Shown: positions 1-9,698, counted from the stretch's first letter. The stretch is 64,000 nt of DNA from Marinobacter sp. es.048 (GCF_900188435.1 NZ_FYFA01000002.1:620001-684000); one strand, 5' to 3'. A program made the numbers and translations. Notes: generated by a model not told the origin, from the sequence alone.

Positions 1-1166
1 GCAATACAAAGGGTTTTCATGGCAGGAGTGACGGGCTTCAGAGGCGTCATCAGCAGGGTCTCTGTGTCTGCCCACTCCACGCTGCGTCCTCTTTCAGATT
101 CAATACGGGTGATCTTGTGGCCCTGGGCTGGTGTACAGAAGGTAACGGCATGGCCCTGCTCTCCCGCACGGCCGGTTCGCCCGATTCGATGAGTATGCAC
201 CTCCGGATCCCGCGCAGGTTCAGCATTGATGACCAACGGCAGGGACTTGATATCAAGGCCTCGGGCAGCCACATCGGTAGCAACCAGGATAGAGCAGCTC
301 TGATTGCCAAAGCGCACCAGCACACTGTCCCGATCCCTTTGTTCCAGGTCTCCATGCAACGGCAGCGCGGAAAAGCCTCGCTCACCCAGTTCCTGCGCCA
401 TTTCGTCACACTGCTGTTTGGTGGTACAGAAAACAATACAGGACTCGGGCTGCCACTGGGAAAGCAGCGCCACGATGGCGTCCGATTTCGCGTGTGGCGA
501 CACTTCGTAAAACAGCTCTTCAATATCGGGATTATCACCGGTGTCTTCAGCACGCACATCTACCGGGCTTTTCTGGTACTGCTTACTCAGCTCACGAATG
601 GGCGCGGGCCAGGTGGCCGAGAACATCATGGTCTGGCGAGAGGGCGGGGTCTGCGACAGGATATCTTCCATCGCTTCCTGAAAACCCATGTCCAGCATTC
701 GGTCCGCTTCATCAAGTACCACGGTTTTAAGCCGCGCCAGCGAGAGGGTCTGCTTGCGGAGGTGGTCCTGAATCCTGCCCGGAGTACCCACAACAATGTG
801 GGCGCCATGGCTGAGCGATCCGATCTGGGGACCGATAGCAACACCGCCGCACAGAGTCAGCACCTTGATGTTGTCCCGGGCCCGCGCCAACTCCCGGATG
901 GCCTTGGCCACCTGGTCTGCCAGTTCACGGGTTGGGCATAGCACCAGAGCCTGAACCGCAAATAGCCGGGGATTGAGGCGCTCGACCAGACTGATACCAA
1001 ATGCCGCCGTTTTTCCGCTACCGGTTTTGGCCATGGCAATGATGTCTTTCCCGGCCAGTCCCGGAGCAAGGGCCTTCGCCTGAATCTCTGTGGGCTGGGC
1101 AAAACCCAGCTGGTCGAGGTTCGAACGCATGGCTGCGGACAGGCCGAAGTCAGTAAAAGAAGACAT
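1..1166 (-). CDS. dbpA: ATP-dependent RNA helicase DbpA (3' end cut by window edge)
   Basis: DEAD-box helicase that acts in 50S ribosome assembly by binding 23S rRNA hairpin 92 through a C-terminal RNA-binding domain. Reading the minus strand from ATG at 1166 gives 388 open residues. They carry the Walker A motif AKTGSGKT (about residue 46), DEAD (about 152), SAT (about 183), the VATDVAARGLD block (about 295) and HRIGRTGRAG (about 326). The final visible segment, ending KTLCI, aligns from memory with the start of the DbpA-specific RNA-binding domain, so roughly 70 residues lie beyond the window. DbpA rather than RhlB/RhlE/SrmB is favoured by the CPTRELADQV and HGDLEQRDRD segments. It is transcribed divergently from the DUF2058 gene, with 108 bp between. 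Confidence 0.9.
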   Translation of the reverse strand, partial: MSSFTDFGLSAAMRSNLDQLGFAQPTEIQAKALAPGLAGKDIIAMAKTGSGKTAAFGISLVERLNPRLFAVQALVLCPTRELADQVAKAIRELARARDNIKVLTLCGGVAIGPQIGSLSHGAHIVVGTPGRIQDHLRKQTLSLARLKTVVLDEADRMLDMGFQEAMEDILSQTPPSRQTMMFSATWPAPIRELSKQYQKSPVDVRAEDTGDNPDIEELFYEVSPHAKSDAIVALLSQWQPESCIVFCTTKQQCDEMAQELGERGFSALPLHGDLEQRDRDSVLVRFGNQSCSILVATDVAARGLDIKSLPLVINAEPARDPEVHTHRIGRTGRAGEQGHAVTFCTPAQGHKITRIESERGRSVEWADTETLLMTPLKPVTPAMKTLCI

Positions 1167-1274
1167 AGAAGAAAATCCCGGAATCAGCGGAAGCTGGTTA
1201 TGAAGGCAATATAATGAGGGCGTATACTAGCCCGAAATGATACCAGAATCTGCAACGAAAGAACGGAGTTACTG

Positions 1275-1811
1275 ATGGCATCCCTGCAGGATCAATTGCT
1301 GAAAGCCGGCCTTGCCGACGAGAAAAAGGCCAAGGCCATTCGCAGCGAAAAACGCAAGAAGAGAAAGCAGCAACCCAAGGGCGCTGTCGAGGTTAACGAG
1401 GCCAAGATCCGGGCGCGCGAGGCTCGGGAAGAAAAAGCCGAACGGGATCGGCAGCTGAATCTGGAGCGCCAGCGCGCCGCCGAGAAAAAAGCCATCCACG
1501 CCCAGATCCGTCAGTTGGTGGAGACCAATCGACTGGATCGCAGCCGGGGCGAAACCTCCTACCAGTTTGTCCATGACAAGAAGATCAAGAAGCTTTTCGT
1601 GGACGATACCATGGTCGATCAGCTATCCCGCGGCCGCCTGGCGATTGTTTTCCTGAACGATAACTACGAGATTGTGGCAGAAGGCGTGGCCCGCAAAATC
1701 ATGGAGCGGGATGAAAGCGCCGTGGTGGTACTTCATGATCGCAAGCAGGACGATGCAGGAGAGGATGATCCTTACGCAGGCTACGAAATCCCTGATGATC
1801 TGATGTGGTAA
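1275..1811 (+). CDS. DUF2058 family protein (YaiL-like)
   Basis: Cytoplasmic protein of 178 residues and unknown function, similar to E. coli YaiL from memory. The first 90 residues are highly charged (Lys/Arg/Glu/Ala) and probably form a long helix or coiled coil. The second half has the family segments RQLVETNRLDR, DKKIKKLFVD and the terminal DDPYAGYEIPDDLMW, which nearly matches the YaiL C-terminus. The length fits the family. The start is supported by GGAG eight bases upstream of ATG 1275. It is a single gene, divergent from dbpA. Confidence 0.85.
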   Translation: MASLQDQLLKAGLADEKKAKAIRSEKRKKRKQQPKGAVEVNEAKIRAREAREEKAERDRQLNLERQRAAEKKAIHAQIRQLVETNRLDRSRGETSYQFVHDKKIKKLFVDDTMVDQLSRGRLAIVFLNDNYEIVAEGVARKIMERDESAVVVLHDRKQDDAGEDDPYAGYEIPDDLMW

Positions 1812-1906
1812 CGCACTGCTCGCCTGTAGCCCCACGACTTTTGATCCTACATGCAGCCGGGAAATACATAGGTACTACTCATAACCCCAAAACTTCTGAC
1901 TTTGAC

Positions 1907-1912
1907 TATAAT
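1907..1912 (+). promoter_or_regulatory. Possible -10 box for the small secreted-protein gene
   Basis: A perfect TATAAT lies 35 bp upstream of the ATG at 1947 in an AT-rich patch. No good -35 hexamer sits 16-18 bp upstream, so this is a weak prediction. Confidence 0.3.
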
Positions 1913-1946
1913 CTAGTTATATCCATAGAACAAAAGGGGATTACTT

Positions 1947-2327
1947 ATGAGACTGAAAAATTCATTGAGCTTGATTGCCGGCGCCACGTTGTTGGTGTCT
2001 TTGGCCAGTATGCCGGTTGCCGCCCAGTCAGACGACCAGGTTTTCGGACGGGAACTGATGACCCAACAAGAGCTGCAGGAACACCGCACAACCATGCGCA
2101 ACCTGAATACCGACGCTGAGCGGGCCCAGTATCGCCAGCTGCACCATGAGCGGATGATGCAACGAGCCAGAGAGCGTGGCGTGGAACTCAAGAAGGGCAT
2201 GGGCAAAGGCCAGGGCATGGGTCAGAAGAACGGCCAAGGGATGGGCCAGAAAAATGGACAGGGCACCGGGGGGGGTGGTCACGGCAAGAATCAGCAATAT
2301 AAGATGAAAGGCTCGAACAGCCAGTAG
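1947..2327 (+). CDS. Small secreted Gly/Lys/Gln-rich protein, function unknown
   Basis: I do not recognise the 126-residue product beyond a general likeness to small periplasmic proteins of proteobacteria. Residues 1-26 are a Sec signal peptide (MRLKNS basic start, hydrophobic core, cleavage near PVAAQ-S). Residues 30-80 are a charged, probably helical segment rich in Gln, Arg, Glu and Met. The tail from residue 84 is low complexity, with two tandem copies of GQGMGQKN and a third partial copy, then Gly and Lys. An eight-G tract at 2268-2275 within the codons is a possible slippage site. The start has GGGG upstream. A terminator follows. Confidence 0.7.
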   Translation: MRLKNSLSLIAGATLLVSLASMPVAAQSDDQVFGRELMTQQELQEHRTTMRNLNTDAERAQYRQLHHERMMQRARERGVELKKGMGKGQGMGQKNGQGMGQKNGQGTGGGGHGKNQQYKMKGSNSQ

Positions 2328-2351
2328 TCGGAAATTGCTGTTCCGGACCAC

Positions 2352-2386
2352 AAAAAAGCGGGGCTGATTTTCAGCCCCGCTTTTTC
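2352..2386. terminator. Bidirectional intrinsic terminator
   Basis: Near-perfect hairpin with arms AAAAAGCGGGGCTGA and TCAGCCCCGCTTTTT around a TTT loop. It separates the convergent secreted-protein gene (+) from the 668-aa gene (-). The A and T tracts on the two sides let it work in both directions. Confidence 0.9.
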
Positions 2387-2411
2387 TTTGCGCCTTTTAA
2401 CGACAGGTTAT

Positions 2412-4418
2412 TCAGGCATTGCTTAGACGCTTGCGCGCCCACAAGCCACCCAACGCCATCAGAACCAGGCCCGGCAGAACCGGATCGAATGGGGAACCCG
2501 GCTTGCCTGCGGTGCAGCCGAAGATGGTGCCGCCGCCGTCACTGGAAGACGCTGTGTCATCAGGATCGGTGGGCTCTTCGGGCTCCGGCTCAACCGGGGT
2601 TACCGGAATAGTTGGTTCTTCAACGGCATCGTTCAGACCGGTAACACGCAGTGTGAAGGTACAGTTTGTCTCAGTACCATCACTGGTGCAGGTTGGCCAG
2701 GAGGAAGTGTCATCCACGCTGATGGTGGTATTGACGTTAACGTTTGCAAGGTCTTCAATCGGCCCCTGTAAATAGCCTGCCCTTCTGTCCAGAGTCACCG
2801 TAGACTCATCCGCTGCAGTCAGTGTTACCGGGTCAGCGCCGGTACCGATAACAGCAGCCATCTCATCAAGTGTGAGCGTTTCGGGAACCGTCACTGAAAC
2901 AGTTTCCGAAGTCTCGCTGTCTGTGTAGGTATAGGTGTTACCCACATATCCAGCAGCCACGTCATAAACTCCATCCTCACCGTCAACGGTGGGATCAGGG
3001 TCGGAGTTATACGTAGCAAATGTGAGATCATCGGTTTCTGCAGATGTATCATCCGATTCGCCAATAACCTCTGCGACCGTCGGTGGCATATCTGCCCAAT
3101 CCGGATTTCCGTCAGGCTCTGCATCAAAGCTGGCGATATTTACGGCTTCACCATCGATTAGGACATCGAATGAGCCATCGTAAAGGTCCACAGCGGCTGA
3201 CTGCACGAGCGAAATCGCATCGAATTGTGTATCGCCGGGATCCCCTTCACCAAGAGTTTCGACGAGCGGTAGAACATCTTTTACGTAATCCGAAACTTCA
3301 TAATCAGTGTCAGTGCCATCCCCATTATCGACCGTCACTGTCACCGAGGAAGCAAATGAAGCCCCATTGGGATCCCAATTAACAGCTGGAATGTCAACAG
3401 GAATAGGATCAGTATTCGAATCATCATCATGATCGAATTCATAAACTACATTTCCATCCCATCCCATACTCGGGTCGTCCATCGCATCTTGGAAAACTTT
3501 TTCATAAGTCTGCCAGTCAGGGGCTTCAGAAGTATCGGCATTGTATGCCAAAAGGATGGAATCGTTTGCCGGATTACCGTCGTGGTCGATGAACCACCCA
3601 GTCGGGACTTCACTCAGCGTGCGCCAGTCCTCGAACAAATTGAAGTAAGGAGCCGGCATTGTTCCAGTGGTTTCTGTTGTATCTTCATCAAGTGCGGTAG
3701 CTTCCGATTCTTCGAACCCACTCACATTGGTGCTGAAGAACGGCAGACCTTCTACCTTGCTACCACCAAACAAGCCACCCGGAGATTTGCCGAGATCACC
3801 TATGGTCAGCTTGGTACTGGCGTCAGCAAACCCAAATGACAGGCCATCGCCCGCTGAAGACGCGATAAAGTCGTTACCAACACCAAAACCGGTTTCAAAC
3901 CGGAAGGCGTTCAGATCGCCGCCAACCGAGTTCGATGCATCGGTAAGATTCGAGAACTTTCCAATCACTCGATAAAGTTTGGCGCTATCATCAGCGGTTA
4001 CGTCTACTACCAGATCAATCGGAGCGTTTGTTTCGGTGGTCTTCAGCTTGAAGCGCTTACCTGAATCAGGGGGAGCCGTACAGTTCGTCTGCGGCGGATC
4101 CAGAAGCTGTCGATCCGGCTGGGCCATCAGACAACCAGCAAAATCGTATTTCTGCTGGGCCGTGAACGGCTCCTTGTAAACTTCAATGCCTAAACCCGGA
4201 ACACCAAAATCATTTATGGGGTCCAACCAGCCAAAGCTGGCAGTTCCCTCTGTATCGGTATACACCAGGGTTTTACCTTCAACCGGTGGAACCGCAAGGT
4301 TCTCTTCGTTCACTCCCTCCATCGTTGCCGCAACAGCTACACACGGCAGGCCAATCATGGAACAAAACACGGCGCTAGCGAGCCGATTTCTCGCAAAATC
4401 TTTTTTTATACTGACCAT
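2412..4418 (-). CDS. Large secreted protein, choice-of-anchor F type, with C-terminal sorting-like tail
   Basis: A 668-residue exported protein. Residues 1-31 form a signal peptide (MVSIKKDFARNRLASAVF...VAVAA). The body is acidic and rich in Thr, Asp and Ser, with segments such as FGVGNDFIASS, SPGGLFGGSKVEGLPFF and NLFEDWRTLSEVPTGWF. From memory these resemble the family NCBI calls choice-of-anchor F; I could not check this. The end is tripartite: a Ser/Gly-rich linker and Cys (DGGGTIFGC), then PFDPVLPGLVLMALGGLWA, then the basic RKRLSNA. This resembles CTERM sorting signals removed by a rhomboid or CAAX-type protease. No such protease is in the window. A GAAAGGA ribosome site precedes ATG 4418. 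Function unknown; probably a surface-attached or secreted structural protein. Confidence 0.7.
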   Translation of the reverse strand: MVSIKKDFARNRLASAVFCSMIGLPCVAVAATMEGVNEENLAVPPVEGKTLVYTDTEGTASFGWLDPINDFGVPGLGIEVYKEPFTAQQKYDFAGCLMAQPDRQLLDPPQTNCTAPPDSGKRFKLKTTETNAPIDLVVDVTADDSAKLYRVIGKFSNLTDASNSVGGDLNAFRFETGFGVGNDFIASSAGDGLSFGFADASTKLTIGDLGKSPGGLFGGSKVEGLPFFSTNVSGFEESEATALDEDTTETTGTMPAPYFNLFEDWRTLSEVPTGWFIDHDGNPANDSILLAYNADTSEAPDWQTYEKVFQDAMDDPSMGWDGNVVYEFDHDDDSNTDPIPVDIPAVNWDPNGASFASSVTVTVDNGDGTDTDYEVSDYVKDVLPLVETLGEGDPGDTQFDAISLVQSAAVDLYDGSFDVLIDGEAVNIASFDAEPDGNPDWADMPPTVAEVIGESDDTSAETDDLTFATYNSDPDPTVDGEDGVYDVAAGYVGNTYTYTDSETSETVSVTVPETLTLDEMAAVIGTGADPVTLTAADESTVTLDRRAGYLQGPIEDLANVNVNTTISVDDTSSWPTCTSDGTETNCTFTLRVTGLNDAVEEPTIPVTPVEPEPEEPTDPDDTASSSDGGGTIFGCTAGKPGSPFDPVLPGLVLMALGGLWARKRLSNA

Positions 4419-5043
4419 ATTGCTTTCCTTTCTAGAGCTCAGAAAAACTCAAAACACAGAGCAGTTAAGAATCGCTCTCGTCACCTACCATGGTAAAGCA
4501 CAAAAAACGATAAGCAAATGCCCTTTAGGCACAACAGATAGGACAACCTAGAATGAACGGTTCTTATACTTGCGCCAGAAACACAAACCTGCAGCATCGT
4601 GATCGGCCGCACCTCCTGCCATGAGGCGCCCGCCAGCAGAAGTCTGAAAGACAATCCGCCATGGGAGAAAACTCCATAACCGCGCTCTAGGCTACAGCCA
4701 GTCATTCCTGTTGGCCCCCCAAATCGATAGATGCAGCTTTTTGTCGCACCTTTAACGTCGAACAGACCTGGATACTAATCAGATAGTGTTCACCTTTCAG
4801 CACTCGTCGGCTCACTGCTTAATGATTTTAATTTTCCGCAAGTAGCTACATTTCCGTATCAAATAAACTCGTCAAGAAACTATCTGTTACGGTATGCCTC
4901 TGGATTATTGCGAGAAAAATGGCGTTAATAGCTGCAAATAAAAGATTTGAAATCGCCCCGGTGTATCAATTGTATTTCCTGCGCCGTGAAGAAAGTGAGG
5001 CGAAACCATTCTTTGATACAGCCCTCAAGTAATAAGGACAACC
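4419..5043. other. AT-rich intergenic region, 625 bp
   Basis: Divergent spacer between the 668-aa secreted protein (-) and a chemoreceptor (+). It is clearly more AT-rich than its surroundings, especially 4720-4960. Short open frames exist, but none has a ribosome site plus a convincing composition. It presumably holds the promoters of both flanking genes. I see no clear -35/-10 pair, tRNA, or hairpin with a T tract. A small RNA cannot be excluded. Confidence 0.5.
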
Positions 5044-6900
5044 ATGACACTCTCGAGCTTCTTCACCAACATGACCATCCGGACCAGATTGGCTGGAGGT
5101 TTTTCGGTTCTGCTATTGCTGACCATTGTGGTGGGATTGGTGGGCGATCGGGCCCTTGAGAGCTATGGCCAGCGCTCAAATAGCGTCGCCATGCTCGGGC
5201 AGGTGAACACCAACCTCACCGAGGCACGAGTTGAAGAGAAGAACTTCCTACTGACCGGTGAAACACAGGCTGTCTCCCGGACCCAGGCACAGGGCGATCG
5301 GGTCCTGGGGCTGACCAATGACATCAAACCATTGCTGGCAGCGCCCAAAGATATCGAAACGCTGGGACAGATTCAGGCTGATGTAAAAAACTACCAGCAG
5401 CTGATGGGGCAGGTTGAAACAAACATCGGTGAGCGCGAGGAGGCGCTTGAGCGCCTGGAGACCAGCGCACGCATCTTCGGATCCTCCCTCAAGGCCCACA
5501 GTTCCCTATTCTTTGCTTCGGCCATTTTTGAGGATATGCGTCGCTCTGAGCGCAAGTTCCTCATTGAGCAGGACGATGCAAGCGTGAAAGCCTACCTTGA
5601 TGACGCCAAACGGGTTCAGGGTCCCCTTAAGTCAGCAGCGATAACAGCCGAGGAAAAGGAGCAGATTAACGCGGCTCTCGATACTTATGTCTCTGAATTT
5701 CGAAACGTGGTAGACCTTACCAACGCCGGAAAGCAGTTTTCAGATGACATGGTCAGCACGGCACGAAGTGCCATCGAATCGGCAAACAACCTTCGGGCAC
5801 TTCAGACCAAAAAGATGGAAGCTGACCGGCAGCAGGCATCCTGGCTGATTTTCGGCGCCACCGGCATCGCCCTCGTGCTCGGCATCCTGATGGCGTACCT
5901 CATTACTCGCGCCATCGTCTCCCCGGTTAACGAGGCGGTGAAGATTGCATCCGAAGTAGCCTCTGGCAACCTGACCGTAGACATCAAGGCGAGCGGCACC
6001 AACGAGATTGGTCGACTGATGGCGGCCTTGGCGACCATGGTAACCAGTCTCCGGGAACTGGTCAGAAGCATTGAATCCGGAGCCTCCAACATCGCCGCCT
6101 CGGCAGAGGAGCTTTCAACGGTCACCAGCCAGACCAGCGACGGCATCAATCGCCAGAAACAGGAAACCGATCAGGTTGCCACGGCCATGAATGAAATGAC
6201 CGCAACCGTTGGCGAGATCGCTCGCAGCGCCGAGCAGGCCTTTTCGGTGGCCACCGATGCAGCGAGTCAGGCAGTTGATGGTGAGCGGGAAGTTCGCGAA
6301 ACCGTGGACCAGGTCAACAACCTGGCGCGGGAAGTCAGCGAAAGCATGGAAACCATCCAGGGACTCCAGAAAGAGACCGCCAACATCGGCACCGTGCTGG
6401 ACGTCATCAAATCCGTCGCCGAACAGACCAATCTCCTGGCACTGAACGCCGCCATTGAAGCAGCACGGGCTGGCGAGCAGGGTCGCGGTTTTGCCGTTGT
6501 GGCTGACGAGGTGCGCTCCCTCGCGCAACGGACCCAATCATCCGCCCAGGAAATCGAGACGCTGGTAACGTCTCTTCAGAGCAGTGCCGGCAACTCGGTA
6601 TCTGCCATGGAGTCGAGCACTACCATGGCCTCGAACACCCTTGAGCGTGCCACGGCAACCGGAGCGACCATCGAGCGCATTGCCCGCGCCGTCGAGGACA
6701 TCAAACAATACAACAGCCAGATTGCCACGGCATCCGAGCAACAGACATCTGTGGCCGAGGAAATCAACCAGAACATTACCAGCATTCGGGATGTTACCGA
6801 TCAGTCCGCCGCCTCATCGAATCAAACCGCGAGCTCCAGCAGCGAGCTGGCCAGACTCGGCAGCGACCTGCAGAATCTGGTTTCCCGGTTCCGGCTTTAA
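5044..6900 (+). CDS. Methyl-accepting chemotaxis protein (helical bimodular-type sensor domain)
   Basis: Transmembrane chemoreceptor of 618 residues. It has an N-terminal membrane helix (about 14-36), an all-helical periplasmic domain to about 260, a second membrane helix (about 264-288, [20 protein letters not shown]), a HAMP domain to about 340 and a signalling domain. The conserved hairpin tip [20 protein letters not shown] begins near residue 459 and is followed by [18 protein letters not shown]. The paired motifs [12 protein letters not shown] and [13 protein letters not shown] in the periplasmic part suggest an HBM domain, which in characterised pseudomonad receptors binds small organic acids. 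The ligand here is unknown. AAGGA precedes ATG 5044. No che genes are nearby, so it is an orphan receptor. Confidence 0.92.
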   Translation: MTLSSFFTNMTIRTRLAGGFSVLLLLTIVVGLVGDRALESYGQRSNSVAMLGQVNTNLTEARVEEKNFLLTGETQAVSRTQAQGDRVLGLTNDIKPLLAAPKDIETLGQIQADVKNYQQLMGQVETNIGEREEALERLETSARIFGSSLKAHSSLFFASAIFEDMRRSERKFLIEQDDASVKAYLDDAKRVQGPLKSAAITAEEKEQINAALDTYVSEFRNVVDLTNAGKQFSDDMVSTARSAIESANNLRALQTKKMEADRQQASWLIFGATGIALVLGILMAYLITRAIVSPVNEAVKIASEVASGNLTVDIKASGTNEIGRLMAALATMVTSLRELVRSIESGASNIAASAEELSTVTSQTSDGINRQKQETDQVATAMNEMTATVGEIARSAEQAFSVATDAASQAVDGEREVRETVDQVNNLAREVSESMETIQGLQKETANIGTVLDVIKSVAEQTNLLALNAAIEAARAGEQGRGFAVVADEVRSLAQRTQSSAQEIETLVTSLQSSAGNSVSAMESSTTMASNTLERATATGATIERIARAVEDIKQYNSQIATASEQQTSVAEEINQNITSIRDVTDQSAASSNQTASSSSELARLGSDLQNLVSRFRL

Positions 6901-6916
6901 CTGGAAAGCCTGCTAT

Positions 6917-7426
6917 CTACTCATCCCGATTCCAGTACACCCGAACCAGGTTCGATTCCTTGGTGTACTGGATTTCCAACTCACCGTCGTAGGCTCGCTC
7001 AATCGCTTCCCCGGCACCCCGGGGAAGGTGAAGATCGGTGAACCGAACAATCAACTCTCCCTCCGGACCGTCTTCGATACCCATGAGACGTTTCATCGGG
7101 TGTTCGACTTTTTCTTCCTCTACCTTGTTATGGATGAGTTTCAGGATTTCATCCCGATGCCTGCCGAGGAACCGTCCAGAGAGCGTGAGAATCCCCGCTG
7201 GCATATCATCCCTGATCCGCTCACAGGCGGGGCACATCATCTCGTGAGCCGCCCCACCCGGTTGGACCGCCCACTGCCAGCGCCCTTTATGAAAAACAGC
7301 GCCACAAACAGGGCACGTGGTAGGCTCCGCGGGCTTGCTTCGAGCCACATATGGGTCGTGAACTTCTTCTTTGAGGAGTCTGTCTCCGCGCCTGCGTCCC
7401 GTTACATCCCCATCCTTGCCGCTCAT
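6917..7426 (-). CDS. BCAM0308-family zinc-ribbon-like protein
   Basis: Product of 169 residues. It has one zinc-binding-like pair (CPVCGAVFHKGRWQW and MMCPACERI), followed by PAGILTLSGRFLGRHRDEI and a charged region (EEEKVEHPMKRLMGI). The C-terminal half (GELIVRFTDLHLPRGAGEA) looks like a small alpha/beta domain. From memory it matches the family named after Burkholderia cenocepacia BCAM0308, a gene of a low-oxygen-induced locus; the biochemical role is unknown. The start at ATG 7426 is chosen because GGGAG lies upstream and homology begins there; a longer frame to 7588 would overlap the next gene. It is the last gene of a minus-strand stress-type cluster. Confidence 0.75.
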   Translation of the reverse strand: MSGKDGDVTGRRRGDRLLKEEVHDPYVARSKPAEPTTCPVCGAVFHKGRWQWAVQPGGAAHEMMCPACERIRDDMPAGILTLSGRFLGRHRDEILKLIHNKVEEEKVEHPMKRLMGIEDGPEGELIVRFTDLHLPRGAGEAIERAYDGELEIQYTKESNLVRVYWNRDE

Positions 7427-7463
7427 ATCATTGCTCCCTTCCCTATTAAAGCATCGCCTGGGT

Positions 7464-7655
7464 TCACTGAAGCTTGTGGCGATCGAAGATTTCCCGAACC
7501 TCACGCTCGGTCTCTGCAGGCACGATAACCTTGACGAGCTTGGCGTCTTCGTCAATGTAAATGTTGTCTCTGGGAATACCGGTTGCAATCAAATCGTCCC
7601 AGGTATTCTTGGCCTGGTCGTGATCTTCATAAGTGCCGTTTATAGTTTTGCTCAT
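7464..7655 (-). CDS. Small stress-type protein, 63 aa
   Basis: Short cytoplasmic protein starting MSKTINGTYEDHDQAKN, with the core GIPRDNIYIDEDAKLVKVIVP. The beta-alpha-beta pattern is like the small YflT/general-stress-protein fold, but I cannot name a family with certainty. The start at 7655 is fixed by a very strong ribosome site (AAGGAGGT, spacing about 5). It lies 37 bp upstream of the BCAM0308-like gene and downstream of the phosphoketolase pseudogene, so it probably belongs to the same stress cluster. Function unknown. Confidence 0.7.
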   Translation of the reverse strand: MSKTINGTYEDHDQAKNTWDDLIATGIPRDNIYIDEDAKLVKVIVPAETEREVREIFDRHKLQ

Positions 7656-7784
7656 GGTCGACCTCCTTGATAAACAATCTGCTAACAGCTCTTTCTTCTC
7701 ATTTTGAAGGATAGCCATCAGCTTAACGATTGTGCAAATATTGATCGACCATAAATTGACTCATGGCAAGTGCCCGCACAAAGT

Positions 7785-9660
7785 TCAACTCTCTGTCCAG
7801 CGCCAGTTCCGGATATCGGGCATATCCTGACCTTCCCTTTCAATGTATTGCTTATGTTCCGTCAACCGGTCCTGCATGTGCTGCCTGAGGTAGGCCCCCT
7901 CTGCATAAGCCGCGGCACACGATCGACGACATCCATAACCAGATGGAATCGATCAAGATCGTTCAACACGGCCATATCAAAGGGCGTTGTTGTCGTGCCC
8001 TCCTCCTTATACCCGCGCACATGAAGATTCCGGTGATTCGTTCTCCGGTAAGCCAAGCGATGAATCAGCCAGGGATAGCCATGGAAGGCGAAGCCACCGG
8101 CCTGCGCCAAGAAATACCCTGACTCACCTTCAGCTATTTCGCATGCTGATTGAACATCGAATCAATGATATGGATGAACGCTTCATAGCAGGAGAAAAAG
8201 CCGTGACGGCCCGTTAACAGATAACCCTCAAGCCACCCCTGACAGGTGTGTTCGGAGAGGATCTCCATTACCCGGCCATCCGGTGACAAATGATCATCGT
8301 AATCCATGCGCGTTGCCTGCCAGGTCCGATCCGTCACCTCCAGCAGAGCTCCAAGTCGGTTAGACACTGTCTCATCCGGACCCATCACCCGAAAATTCCG
8401 GTTTTCTCTATTCTGCGCCATGACATCGCGGAGGTATTCGCCCAGATGTCGCGTCGCTTCCCCCAGCACTGCGCCCGGTTCCGGGACATTAACTGCGTAG
8501 TGGCCAAAATCGGGAAGTCGCAAATCCCTGAGCAACAGGCCTCCGTTGGCGTGGGGATTGGCTCCCATCCTGTGTAAACCTTGCGGGGCCAACGCTGCGA
8601 GTTCAGACCTGAGCGATCCTTTGTCGTCGAACAACTCCTCGGGCCGGTAGCTTTTCATCCAGTTTTCTAGCACACGCAGGTGCTCTGGTTAACTGGCCAA
8701 CTCGGCAAAAGGTACCTGATGGGCGCGCCAGTAGCCCTCAACCCTCAAACCATCAACTTCTTTGGGGCAGGTCCACCCCTTTGGTGTTCTCAGAATGATC
8801 ATTGGCCAGCGGGGGCAGCCTGCACCCCTGCCATTTCTGGCCAGAGACTGGATCGAGCGGATCTCGTCCAGAACCTCATCCATAACCGACGCCATCCTCT
8901 GATGGACTGCTAGAGGATCATCACCTTCAACAAGGTAGGGTTTGTAACCATAACCGGAAAACAGGTCCTCGAGTTCTTCCGGGCTTATTCTTGCCAGTAT
9001 GGTGGGATTGGCGATCTTGTAGCCGTTTAAATGAAGGACCGGCAACACCGCACCATCAGTAACGGGATTCAGAAACTTGTTGGAGTGCCAAGCGGTTGCA
9101 GCCGGGCCGGTCTCTGCCTCACCATCACCAACCACGCAGGTCACAATCAGATCGGGATTATCGAAGGCCGCACCAAAGGCATGGCTGAGCGAGTACCCGA
9201 GCTCGCCGCCTTCATGAATCGAACCAGGCGTTTCCGGTGCGGTGTGACTGGGGATTCCGCCTGGGAAGGAGAACTGGCGAAACAGCTTTTGCATCCCTTC
9301 CTCATCACGACTCACACTGGGGTAGACTTCGGAATAGGTGCCCTCCAGATACGTGTTGGCGACAATTCCCGGCGCTCCATGACCCGGCCCCGTGACGTAC
9401 ATGATGTTCAGATCACGCGCTCGAATAACCCTATTAAGATGGGCATAAACCAGGTTGAGCCCGGGCACCGGGCCCCAGTGTCCCAGCAGCCTCGGTTTTA
9501 TATGCTCAAGTTTCAGGGGCTGCCGCAACAGTGGGTTGTCCTGAAGATAGATCTGACCGACGGAAAGGTAATTGGCCGCCCTCCGATAGGCGTGAATGCC
9601 TTGCAGCTCATCGGGAGTAAGCGGGCCTTCATAGTGACTGAGGGTCTCCTTACTATCCAT
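7785..9660 (-). pseudogene. Phosphoketolase (xfp), degenerate: two nonsense codons, internal deletion, frameshift
   Basis: Remnant of a thiamine-diphosphate phosphoketolase, which cleaves xylulose-5-P or fructose-6-P to acetyl-P. ATG 9660 has GGGAGG upstream and opens 323 residues, including the cofactor site [19 protein letters not shown]. An in-frame TAA at 8689-8691 interrupts the sequence, and homology resumes immediately ([20 protein letters not shown]). A TAG at 8134-8136 replaces the expected Trp in FNQHAK(W)LKV. About 12 codons later, near 8095-8104, the reading jumps frame directly to [20 protein letters not shown], so roughly 165 codons are missing. A C run at 7895-7899 is one base short, which shifts the last stretch; the correct tail (IERE...DIRNWRWTES, stop 7785-7787) lies in the other frame. 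The enzyme cannot be made. Confidence 0.93.
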
Positions 9661-9698
9661 GAACTTAGCCTCCCTGCCCTGTAGCAATGGCTAGCAAA

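Noticed and set aside
4481..4705. 74-codon open frame in the AT-rich gap
   Set aside because: No ribosome site, no family likeness and an odd composition; it could be chance.
7427..7588. Longer start for the BCAM0308-like gene
   Set aside because: It would overlap the 63-aa gene entirely in its upstream part, lacks homology, and a better ribosome site serves ATG 7426.
7656..7784. FNR box upstream of the 63-aa stress-type gene
   Set aside because: On the minus strand a TTTAT...ATCAA arrangement exists, but the spacing and the first half-site do not fit TTGAT-N4-ATCAA.
7862..8110. Separate 82-aa gene
   Set aside because: Its text ([20 protein letters not shown]...) is the C-terminal part of phosphoketolase in a shifted frame, so it belongs to the pseudogene.
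8134..8673. Separate 179-aa phosphoketolase-like gene
   Set aside because: It is in the same frame as the upstream part, separated only by a TAA codon and with continuous homology; it is a middle piece of the pseudogene, not a second gene.
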